Assembly (NCBI GenBank): GCA_045632485.1
Contig: JAZQWT010000175.1
Location: 1-9,137, forward strand
From: SIG575 sp045632485
GTDB taxonomy: Bacteria > Bacillota > Clostridia > Oscillospirales > Acutalibacteraceae
Direction: 5' to 3'
Length of the DNA: 9,137 bases
Position 1 is the first letter of the stretch; every line of letters starts with the position of its first letter. The position numbers were made by a program, and so were the translations under genes. Under the pieces are notes generated by a model that was not told the origin of the DNA, ran no database searches, and was given only the letters and a program-made list of their open reading frames with translations. This document shows positions 1 to 6,333 of this stretch, one piece after another.

Positions 1-1
1 C

Positions 2-52
2 CGCGACATTCATGATGGTTGCGAGGGGATTATTAAGGAGTTGAATATGTAA
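2..52 (+). CDS. C-terminal tail of an upstream gene, unidentified (partial)
   Basis: The reading frame beginning at base 2 is open from the window edge and reads RDIHDGCEGIIKELNM before a TAA at 50-52. It is compositionally ordinary for a charged C-terminal helix. Its stop directly abuts the ATG of the ZIP gene, with no bases between and in the same frame, which is a typical tight operon junction. The ribosome binding site of the next gene lies inside this tail. Sixteen residues are too few to name a family, so no function is proposed. That it is a real gene end is inferred from the open frame and the junction. It could also be chance, since 16 sense codons in a row is not rare. Confidence 0.55.
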   Translation, partial: RDIHDGCEGIIKELNM

Positions 53-55
53 ATG
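35..55 (+). promoter_or_regulatory. Ribosome binding site with an ATG-TAA start-stop pair before the ZIP start
   Basis: AAGGAG lies at 35-40. The first ATG downstream, at 47-49, sits at the ideal 6-base spacing but is followed at once by TAA (50-52). The ZIP ATG is at 53-55, 12 bases from the Shine-Dalgarno, which is longish, and a second in-frame ATG is at 59-61. The ATG at 47 is also the last sense codon of the upstream frame. The arrangement is seen directly. An effect on translation is inference. Confidence 0.5.
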
Positions 56-811
56 AAAATGGTCTTGCTTACAGCACTCGGTGTTGGCGGTGCAACACTT
101 GTCGGTTCAATTCTCGGGTTTGCTTTCAAAAAGATTTCCCATAAATTCAGTGACATCGTTTTGTCTTTTGCTGCAGGCGTTATGCTGGCTGCAGCAGTAT
201 TGGGGCTTATTATTCCGTCGCTTGATTACGGCGGTAAATATGCAATTCTTATAACTGTGGCAGGTATTTTTGCAGGTGCACTTGCACTGAATATCATTGA
301 CAAAATTGTTCCTCATCTACATAAACTTGCAGGTGCAGATAATGAGGAGCATACTCAGAACGACAAATTAAGTAAAGTTCTTCTTTTTGTTACAGCAATT
401 GCAATCCATAATCTGCCTGAGGGAATTGCTGCAGGTGTTTCTTTCGGCACAGGAGATACTTCTCAGGCACTTCTTATTGCAGGTGGTATCGCCCTTCAGA
501 ATATCCCTGAGGGAATGGTAATAATAGGACCTATGCTTGTGGCAGGAATCAGCCCTAAAAAAACTTTTATATCAGCACTTATTACCGGTCTGATTGAAGT
601 TGTGGGCACTTTAATCGGTTTCTTTGCGGTAAATATTGCATCTGCAATACTCCCCTTTGCTTTGGCATTTGCAGGCGGTACAATGCTTTATGTAATAAGC
701 GATGAAATGATTCCGGAAACTCACGCTCACGGCAGTCAGCGAGGTGCAACATACGCTTTACTTGTCGGCTTTGCAGTAATGCTTATATCAGATTTTCTGC
801 TTGGAGGTTGA
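53..811 (+). CDS. ZIP-family divalent metal transporter (GufA/ZupT-like)
   Basis: A 252-residue inner-membrane protein with about eight hydrophobic segments, of normal length for bacterial ZIP proteins, which move Zn2+, Fe2+ or related ions into the cytoplasm. The two signature motifs are present: HNLPEG at residues 119-124 (fourth membrane segment) and QNIPEG at 149-154 (fifth), with a further acidic residue, Glu182, in the sixth. By memory-based comparison with the Bordetella ZIP structure, H119, N120, E123, Q149, E153 and E182 occupy metal-site positions, and N150 replaces an aspartate, as in many GufA-type members. The loop between segments 3 and 4 (about 84-106) contains His88, His90 and His100, as expected for a cytoplasmic metal-sensing loop. 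SDEMIPETH at 217-225 is also typical. The start at 53 is forced by the in-frame TAA just upstream, although ATG at 59 is possible. It ends 3 bases before the next gene and is probably cotranscribed with it. The metal cannot be told from sequence. Confidence 0.93.
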   Translation: MKMVLLTALGVGGATLVGSILGFAFKKISHKFSDIVLSFAAGVMLAAAVLGLIIPSLDYGGKYAILITVAGIFAGALALNIIDKIVPHLHKLAGADNEEHTQNDKLSKVLLFVTAIAIHNLPEGIAAGVSFGTGDTSQALLIAGGIALQNIPEGMVIIGPMLVAGISPKKTFISALITGLIEVVGTLIGFFAVNIASAILPFALAFAGGTMLYVISDEMIPETHAHGSQRGATYALLVGFAVMLISDFLLGG

Positions 812-814
812 GTT

Positions 815-2776
815 ATGAAAAGGTTGTTATCCTTACTTATCGTTATTGCAATTTTGCTTTGCGGCAGTTCACTTTTTACATCTGCTGAAGAAAGCAACAC
901 TAAAATTGACCCAAGCACCTGGGCAGCTGTTGACGGTCTCGGCAGAACACTTTCAGAAAACAGCGAAACTGTGGGAGAAAGAAAAGATAAATTTGTAGGT
1001 ATGTTTTACTGGACATGGCATTATCCCTGGATTAATGACCATGAAGCAATCACAACTGGCAGTGTGCTTGATGTTTATCCCGAAGCACTGAACGATTTCG
1101 AACATCCTGCCTGGAACGGCACTTACAGCGGAAGACCTTATTTCTGGGACGAGCCGTTACTCGGCTTTTATTCAAACCTTGATGAATATGTTTTGCGTAA
1201 ACACGCAGAGCTTTTAGCCGACGCTGACATTGACGTAATTATTTTCGACTGCACAAACGCTACAAACACCTTTATTGAGGGATATGAAACACTTTTCAAA
1301 GTCTGGGCCGAGACAAAAGAAGAAGGCGTTGATGTTCCTCAGGTTGCATTTATACTCAATTTTTCCGGGAAAGAAGATACACGCACACAGTTAAGACAGC
1401 TTTACAACGATGTTTACTCAAAAGGCAGATACAAAGATTTATGGTTTTTGTGGGAGGGCAAACCTCTTGTAATGGCTAACCTCAATTGTCTTGATATCGC
1501 CGATAAAACTGACAGAGAAATCTATAATTTCTTCACTTTCAGAAGAAACGAACCTACATATTTTGCGAATGACACAAGCTTCCTGCATGACACCTGGGGA
1601 TGGTGTTCTGACTATGAGCAGACTCTTTTCGGCAAAAGACTTAACGGAAATGTTGAGCAGATGTGTGTTTCTGTTGCACAGAATGCAAATGAAAACGGTC
1701 TTAACGCAATGAATTGTCCTATGGGAACAGTTCAGGGCAGAGGCTGGGCAGACGGTGATTATTCTTACAGTTACACATATAACGGCAAAGAAATTACTGT
1801 CGATAAAAATACAGAAAACGCCCATTTCTACGGGCTTAATTTCCAACAGCAGTGGGATTACGCAATAGAGAAAGACCCTGATTTTATTTTCGTGACAGGT
1901 TTCAACGAATGGATTGCCGGCAGATTTGATGAATGGAACGGAACAGAAAATGCTTTTCCTGACCAGTTCAGTCCCGAATACAGCCGTGACATTGAGCCAT
2001 CAAAAGGCGAACTGAAAGACTATTATTACTACCAGCTTGTTGAAAATGTAAGACGTTTCAAGGGTACAGGCGTTCTTCCTGAAAATAACGCAGAAAAAAC
2101 AATTGACATCACTGCAGATGTATCACAATGGGCAGATGTCAAGCCTGAATACAATCATTATGAAGGTTCAACTAAAAGCCGTGATTCTGCAGGTTGGAAA
2201 GGTACTTACTACACAAACAACACAATGCGTAACGACATCATAAAAGCCAAAGCTGCTTACGATGACGAAAAAATATATTTTTACGTTGAAACAAAAGACA
2301 CTCTTACCCCCTCAACAGACAAAAACTGGATGCGTCTGTTTATCGACACAGACACAAGCGGTGTAACAGATAACTGGGAGGGCTTTGAATTTGTAATCAA
2401 CAGAAATTCGCCTGAAGACGGTAAAGTGACAATTGAAAAATCAAAAGGCGGATGGAACTTTGAAAACGTCGGTTCCGGTGAATTTACGGTTAATGATAAT
2501 ATTCTGCAGATTGCTGTTGACAGAAAGCTCCTCGCTCTTAACGATGAAGAAGTGAAATTCAATTTCAAATGGTCAGATAATATGCAGGAAAATGACATAA
2601 TGGACTTCTATACAAACGGCGATGTAGCACCGGGCGGAAGATTCACTTTTGTTTTTGACAGCACCGCTACAGGCGAAAGTGTTGAAAATGAATTGCCTGT
2701 ACTGTCTGCTTTCACACAGAAATTTATGGCGTTTTATGCAGATTTAAGAAAATTCTTAAATTACATTTTCGTTTAA
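815..2776 (+). CDS. Secreted GH71/GH99-like glycoside hydrolase with C-terminal CBM9-like module
   Basis: This 653-residue exported protein has a signal peptide at about 1-24 (Lys-Arg, hydrophobic core, likely cleavage after TSA). There is no lipobox, since the Cys16 context is ILLC. Residues about 58-417 form a TIM-barrel-like domain with motifs I associate with GH71/GH99-like bacterial proteins: VGMFYWTWH at 61-69, RKHAELLADADID at 128-140, VIIFDCTNA at 141-149, FVTGFNEWIAGRF at 359-371, and DQFSPEYSRDIEP at 383-395 followed by a Tyr-rich stretch. Glu365 in NEW is the best catalytic candidate. Residues about 428-616 resemble a CBM9/DOMON-type sugar-binding beta-sandwich (AYDDEKIYFYVETKD at 481-495, RLFIDTDTSG at 507-516, WEGFEFVINR at 521-530). 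The last ~25 residues form a short hydrophobic, aromatic tail. GGAGG at 803-807 fixes the start, and the 3-base gap to the ZIP gene suggests translational coupling. The probable role is hydrolysis or binding of an extracellular or envelope glycan. The substrate is unknown. Confidence 0.8.
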   Translation: MKRLLSLLIVIAILLCGSSLFTSAEESNTKIDPSTWAAVDGLGRTLSENSETVGERKDKFVGMFYWTWHYPWINDHEAITTGSVLDVYPEALNDFEHPAWNGTYSGRPYFWDEPLLGFYSNLDEYVLRKHAELLADADIDVIIFDCTNATNTFIEGYETLFKVWAETKEEGVDVPQVAFILNFSGKEDTRTQLRQLYNDVYSKGRYKDLWFLWEGKPLVMANLNCLDIADKTDREIYNFFTFRRNEPTYFANDTSFLHDTWGWCSDYEQTLFGKRLNGNVEQMCVSVAQNANENGLNAMNCPMGTVQGRGWADGDYSYSYTYNGKEITVDKNTENAHFYGLNFQQQWDYAIEKDPDFIFVTGFNEWIAGRFDEWNGTENAFPDQFSPEYSRDIEPSKGELKDYYYYQLVENVRRFKGTGVLPENNAEKTIDITADVSQWADVKPEYNHYEGSTKSRDSAGWKGTYYTNNTMRNDIIKAKAAYDDEKIYFYVETKDTLTPSTDKNWMRLFIDTDTSGVTDNWEGFEFVINRNSPEDGKVTIEKSKGGWNFENVGSGEFTVNDNILQIAVDRKLLALNDEEVKFNFKWSDNMQENDIMDFYTNGDVAPGGRFTFVFDSTATGESVENELPVLSAFTQKFMAFYADLRKFLNYIFV

Positions 2777-2778
2777 TA

Positions 2779-2807
2779 TTGAAAAAATAATTATTATTTG
2801 TTAAAAT
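2779..2807 (+). promoter_or_regulatory. Predicted sigma-A promoter for the phosphoesterase-mutase unit
   Basis: TTGAAA at 2779-2784 and TAAAAT at 2802-2807 are separated by 17 bases, each matching the consensus at five of six positions. A TG at 2799-2800 adds an extended -10. Transcription would begin near 2814, leaving a leader of about 23 bases that carries the GAAGGTG ribosome binding site at 2825-2831. The 60-base spacer is very AT-rich, so a chance match is possible, but the spacing and extended -10 together make it convincing. No terminator hairpin is evident after the preceding gene, so read-through from upstream is also likely. Confidence 0.6.
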
Positions 2808-2836
2808 GAATTATTAAAAAAGAAGAAGGTGAAAAA

Positions 2837-3817
2837 ATGATTGTATTTATCAGAAAAGTACTTGCAGTTATTTTGTCGGTATTGAGTATTGCTTTTTCTC
2901 CCATATTCGGCGACTTTATGGCAGAAACAAAACCACTTGAAGAAAATTGCAAAGTTAATTTTGCAGTTATTTCCGATATTCATATGACAAAGGAAACAGC
3001 AAGACGCGATATGCTCCGTTTCGGTCTTCAGGATATGGAAGATTTTTCCGGTCCTCTTGATGCGCTTGTGCTTTCAGGCGACCTTACAGACCATGGTGAA
3101 GAATCAGAATGGGAAATGCTTAAAAGTGCTTTTTCAGGATACACTCCTGCAAAAAACCTTATAATGGCTCAGGGTAACCATGACACATGGACTGAAGACG
3201 ATAAGTATGACCTTGCAAGAACATATTTTATTAAATACAATAAAGAAATTGCAGGCAGAGAAATCGAAAACGAATATTATTCAACGAAAATCAACGGTTA
3301 TACATTTATCGTTTTAGCAAGTGAAACGGACAGAACTGCTGCATATATCAGCGACAAACAGCTTGAATGGCTCAGAGTTGAAATGGAAACAGCATCAAAA
3401 GACGGTCTTCCCATTTTTGTTATAAGCCATTGGCCCATAAACCAGAGCCATGGTCTTCCCGAAACATGGGGTGAGGATGATATGGAGCCTGATGACGGCG
3501 GTCTTGGTGACCAGTCTGCGCAGGTTGAAGAAATCCTTAAATCATATGAAAATGTATTTATGATTTCAGGACATATTCACAGCGGTTTCGTTAAAGAAGA
3601 ACAGAAAAATATATTCGGCTACACAAGTGTTGAATCTGACGGCACATTCCATAGCATAAACCTTCCCCAGTATATGTATCTTACAGGACGCGGAAGAATT
3701 GCAAACGGTACGGGCTACACTGTCGAAGTTTACGAGGATGAAGTAGTTCTTCGTGGCAGAAGCTTCTCAGCAGGCGTATGGTATTCAGATTACATATGGA
3801 CAATTGAACTAGCATAA
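2837..3817 (+). CDS. Secreted calcineurin-like metallophosphoesterase
   Basis: A 326-residue protein with an N-terminal hydrophobic segment (about 3-24) that is a signal peptide or membrane anchor, so it acts outside the cytoplasmic membrane. The complete metal-binding set of the calcineurin-like phosphoesterase fold is present: DIH at 47-49, GDLTDHG at 81-87, GNHD at 113-116, SHWP at 197-200 and GHIH at 245-248. The predicted two-metal ligands are Asp47, His49, Asp82, Asn114, His198, His246 and His248. Such enzymes hydrolyse phosphomono- or phosphodiesters, but the family does not reveal the substrate. The C-terminal ~55 residues look like a small beta-rich extension. The ATG follows a good Shine-Dalgarno at about 5 bases. 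It has its own promoter and is followed after 22 bases by the sugar-phosphate mutase, suggesting a shared transcript. A link to removal of phosphate from glycans or teichoic-acid-like polymers is inference from neighbours only. Confidence 0.9.
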   Translation: MIVFIRKVLAVILSVLSIAFSPIFGDFMAETKPLEENCKVNFAVISDIHMTKETARRDMLRFGLQDMEDFSGPLDALVLSGDLTDHGEESEWEMLKSAFSGYTPAKNLIMAQGNHDTWTEDDKYDLARTYFIKYNKEIAGREIENEYYSTKINGYTFIVLASETDRTAAYISDKQLEWLRVEMETASKDGLPIFVISHWPINQSHGLPETWGEDDMEPDDGGLGDQSAQVEEILKSYENVFMISGHIHSGFVKEEQKNIFGYTSVESDGTFHSINLPQYMYLTGRGRIANGTGYTVEVYEDEVVLRGRSFSAGVWYSDYIWTIELA

Positions 3818-3839
3818 ATCCAAGAGGTGTTTATTAATT

Positions 3840-5249
3840 ATGATTAAATTCGGTACAGGCGGCTGGAGAGCCGTAATCGGTGAAGATTTTATTAAAGAAA
3901 ATATTAAACTTGTTGCAGCAGGTATTTTAAAGCTTGCACGTGAAGAGAACAAAGCAGATAAGCCCATTATTATCGGCTATGACAGACGTTTCCTTTCAGA
4001 AAGTGCTGCAAAATGGGTTGCAGAGGTTTTATCAGCAGGCGGAATTGAAGTGTGGTTTTTAAACCGTTCAGCACCTACTCCCCTTATTATGCACACAGTG
4101 CTTGATGAAAAGCTTTACTTCGGTATTGAAATCACTGCAAGCCACAACCCTGCAAATTACAACGGTATTAAACTTATTGTTGAAGAAGGAAGAGATGCTC
4201 CCCTTGAAACAACAGGACGTCTTGAAGAATTGATTGCAGAAACCGAAGAAGTTGATTCTTTTGATTTTGATACCACTGTTAAAGAAGGTAAGATTGTTTA
4301 CAGGAAAAATCCTTTCAACAAATTCCTTGATGATATTATCAATTTGCTTGATATGGAGGCTCTTCGCGAAAGAGGTCTGCGTGTTCTTTTCGACACAATG
4401 CACGGTTCTGGTGCATATCCTCTGCAGGTTATTTTCCACACTGCAAGATGCACAATCGATACAATCAACCTTAACAAAGACGCATATTTCGGCGGTATGA
4501 TGCCGGCTCCCACAGAAAAGACATTAAGCCTTCTGAAGGATACTGTAACAAAGGGCGAATACGATTTAGGTATTGCAATGGACGGCGACGGTGACCGCCT
4601 CGGTGTTATTGATAAATCAGGCAGGTATATCGATGCAAACGAAATTCTCTGTATGCTTTACTACTATCTTGTAAAGTATAAGGGTTGGAAAGGTCCTGTT
4701 GTAAGAAACCTTGCAACAACACATATGCTTGACAAAATTGCAGAAAGCTTCGGTGAAAAGTGTTACGAAGTGCCTGTAGGCTTTAAATACATTTCTTCAA
4801 AAATCGACGAAGCAAATGCAGTTCTCGGCGGTGAATCCTCAGGCGGTCTTACAGTACGCGGTCACATCCACGGAAAAGACTCCGTTTATGCAGCTTCACT
4901 CTTTGCGGAGATGGTAAGCGTTATCGGCAAATCACCTGCTGAAATTATGGATGAGCTTGAGGCTGAATACGGAATTTACGTAATGGTTGAAGATAACCTC
5001 CATTTTGTTCCCGAATACAAAGCAACAATCGAAAGAATTGTGTTTGAAGAAAAGAAACTTCCTGATTTTGGTAAGAAGGTTGAAAAAGTAAATTACGAAG
5101 ACGGTTGCAAAGTTTATTTTGAAGACGGAAGCTTTGTAATCTGTCGTTTTTCAGGCACAGAGCCTTTACTTCGTATTTTTGCAGAAAGTAACACAAAAGA
5201 AACTGCAGGAAAATACATAACTGATTTCAAGGAATTCCTCAATATCTGA
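3840..5249 (+). CDS. Phosphoglucomutase/phosphomannomutase (alpha-D-phosphohexomutase family)
   Basis: A 469-residue cytoplasmic enzyme of standard family length that interconverts hexose 1-phosphate and 6-phosphate, supplying sugar 1-phosphates for nucleotide-sugar synthesis or feeding them into glycolysis. All four active-site loops are intact: the phosphoserine loop TASHNPANYNG at 99-109 (Ser101 phosphorylated), the Mg-binding loop DGDGDR at 248-253, the sugar-recognition loop GGESSGG at 330-336, and the phosphate-binding loop RFSGTEP at 436-442. The start FGTGGWRAVI is typical. GESS rather than GEQS argues against phosphoglucosamine mutase GlmM and favours a glucose/mannose enzyme, but the sugar cannot be fixed from the sequence. 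AGAGGTG at 3823-3829 supports the ATG. It lies 22 bases after the phosphoesterase gene, probably in the same operon, and its stop is followed by a strong terminator. No damage or frameshift is seen. Confidence 0.93.
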   Translation: MIKFGTGGWRAVIGEDFIKENIKLVAAGILKLAREENKADKPIIIGYDRRFLSESAAKWVAEVLSAGGIEVWFLNRSAPTPLIMHTVLDEKLYFGIEITASHNPANYNGIKLIVEEGRDAPLETTGRLEELIAETEEVDSFDFDTTVKEGKIVYRKNPFNKFLDDIINLLDMEALRERGLRVLFDTMHGSGAYPLQVIFHTARCTIDTINLNKDAYFGGMMPAPTEKTLSLLKDTVTKGEYDLGIAMDGDGDRLGVIDKSGRYIDANEILCMLYYYLVKYKGWKGPVVRNLATTHMLDKIAESFGEKCYEVPVGFKYISSKIDEANAVLGGESSGGLTVRGHIHGKDSVYAASLFAEMVSVIGKSPAEIMDELEAEYGIYVMVEDNLHFVPEYKATIERIVFEEKKLPDFGKKVEKVNYEDGCKVYFEDGSFVICRFSGTEPLLRIFAESNTKETAGKYITDFKEFLNI

Positions 5250-5266
5250 TTAATTAATAAACAATA

Positions 5267-5304
5267 AAAAGCTGTATCAGCACAAATATGCTGATACAGC
5301 TTTT
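5267..5304. terminator. Bidirectional intrinsic terminator between convergent operons
   Basis: The arms AAAAGCTGTATCAGCA (5267-5282) and TGCTGATACAGCTTTT (5289-5304) are perfectly complementary over 16 bp with a 6-base loop. On the + strand the hairpin is followed by TTTTGTTTTG. On the - strand it is followed by TTTTTATTGTTTATT. It lies 17 bases after the mutase stop and 16 bases after the stop of the convergent SGNH-like gene, so it can end both transcripts. Confidence 0.93.
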
Positions 5305-5320
5305 GTTTTGGGTTTTACGG

Positions 5321-6319
5321 TTATTTTATCTGACTTTTAAGTATTTCAATTAATTCATCAGCATTTTCTTCAGTTACTCGCCAGCCGAAGCCCTGGGTGT
5401 AAAGCTTTTCGTCAACCTTACCCTTACACATACAGTCGATAAGCATATCGCTTACTTCTGCAGTATAGTGGCTTGAATCAATGAAATTTGCCGAAGATAA
5501 TGTAATATCGTTATAACCGCTGAAATTGTAGTAAGGTGTAATTTCAGCAAGTTTTTCAAGAAAAGTCATATACTCTCTTTCAAGAGATGCTTTATAAGTT
5601 ACAGAATACATAGGATTTGTAAACACTGCAAGTTCTATGCCGTTTTCTTTACAGATTTTTACAATTTCTTTAACTTCCGACAGAGTTTCTTCCATACGCA
5701 TAACTTTGCCGATGCTGGGCTCTGCATTTTTGAAATCGTACTTTGTTTTCTTGTTATAATCAGAATTCCATCCGTATTCATAAAAACGGGTGTTATCTTT
5801 TTCTTTCGCGGTATCTTTCGACATAACCTCAAACGCTGCACGGCCTACCACAGCAGGGTCGAGATAATTTTTGAAAAACTCAAGATAATTTTCAGTTAAA
5901 TATTCATACGGCATTCTGTAGCCTATCAGGTTTTCTGATGGGTCTGATGTGTAAGAAAGGCTGTCTATACCCAGATAAATTTTCTTTGGGATAATACCGT
6001 TTTCTACAAAAGTTCTGATGTTATCAAGATGTTCTTTCGGCAGACCGTTTGAATAGGTCATATTGTAGCAATGTGAATCCGGAATATTTTCAACGTGAAT
6101 GTTACCCACTCTTGACGAGCCGAAAACAAAGGAATCGAACTTATCCGGGTTTTCGAGAATATATGTCATTTTAATGAAATTCTTGTTCGGCTCAACACCG
6201 TTACTACGCATATCAAGAGGATGCATAACATTATAGGGGTCAATGTAAACACAGACTGAAGCGGGAATAACAGCGAAAACAAGACAGTAAACCAATATAA
6301 TTGCAATAAACTTTTTCAC
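5321..6319 (-). CDS. Membrane-anchored SGNH-like protein, partner of the MBOAT acyltransferase
   Basis: A 332-residue protein with one N-terminal membrane segment (about 5-25) and an extracellular remainder. FGSSRVGN at 66-73 looks like SGNH block I, as in the GSS motif of DltD, with Ser69 the likely nucleophile. NFIDSSHY at 278-285 looks like the closing D-x-x-H block, giving a putative triad of Ser69, Asp281 and His284. Between them are YNMTYSNGLP at 85-94 and YLGIDSLSY at 115-123. The canonical Gly and Asn blocks are not obvious, so the SGNH call rests on the two end motifs and on context. Its gene follows the MBOAT gene after 12 bases, the arrangement of AlgI/AlgJ, PatA/PatB and DltB/DltD pairs, in which the second protein moves the acyl group onto the polymer. 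The start is GTG, and the next in-frame ATG would remove the membrane segment. It could instead be an esterase. The acylated polymer is unknown. Confidence 0.72.
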   Translation of the reverse strand: MKKFIAIILVYCLVFAVIPASVCVYIDPYNVMHPLDMRSNGVEPNKNFIKMTYILENPDKFDSFVFGSSRVGNIHVENIPDSHCYNMTYSNGLPKEHLDNIRTFVENGIIPKKIYLGIDSLSYTSDPSENLIGYRMPYEYLTENYLEFFKNYLDPAVVGRAAFEVMSKDTAKEKDNTRFYEYGWNSDYNKKTKYDFKNAEPSIGKVMRMEETLSEVKEIVKICKENGIELAVFTNPMYSVTYKASLEREYMTFLEKLAEITPYYNFSGYNDITLSSANFIDSSHYTAEVSDMLIDCMCKGKVDEKLYTQGFGWRVTEENADELIEILKSQIK

Positions 6320-6326
6320 TCTCTCG

Positions 6327-6333
6327 CCCCCTT
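6327..6333 (-). promoter_or_regulatory. Ribosome binding site that decides the GTG start of the SGNH-like gene
   Basis: On the - strand AAGGGGG (6333 down to 6327) overlaps the TAA of the MBOAT gene (6332-6334) and lies 7 bases before the GTG at 6319-6317. No alternative ATG is nearby, so this site fixes the GTG start and points to translational coupling between the two genes. Confidence 0.7.

Noticed and set aside
857..865. Lipoprotein signal around Cys16 of the secreted GH-like protein
   Set aside because: The residue before the cysteine is leucine rather than Gly/Ala/Ser, so it is not a lipobox. A normal signal peptidase site fits better.
1439..1846. Antisense open frame of about 135 residues inside the glycosidase-like gene
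   Set aside because: It lies wholly inside a well-supported gene with domain motifs, has no recognisable protein pattern, and looks like a by-product of codon use.
2281..2598. Antisense open frame of about 105 residues under the CBM9-like module
   Set aside because: No ribosome binding site or family resemblance that I can see. The sense strand encodes a coherent beta-sandwich module.
4068..4513. Overlapping antisense and out-of-frame open frames inside the phosphohexomutase gene
   Set aside because: The mutase frame has every active-site loop intact, and the alternatives are low-complexity shadow translations.
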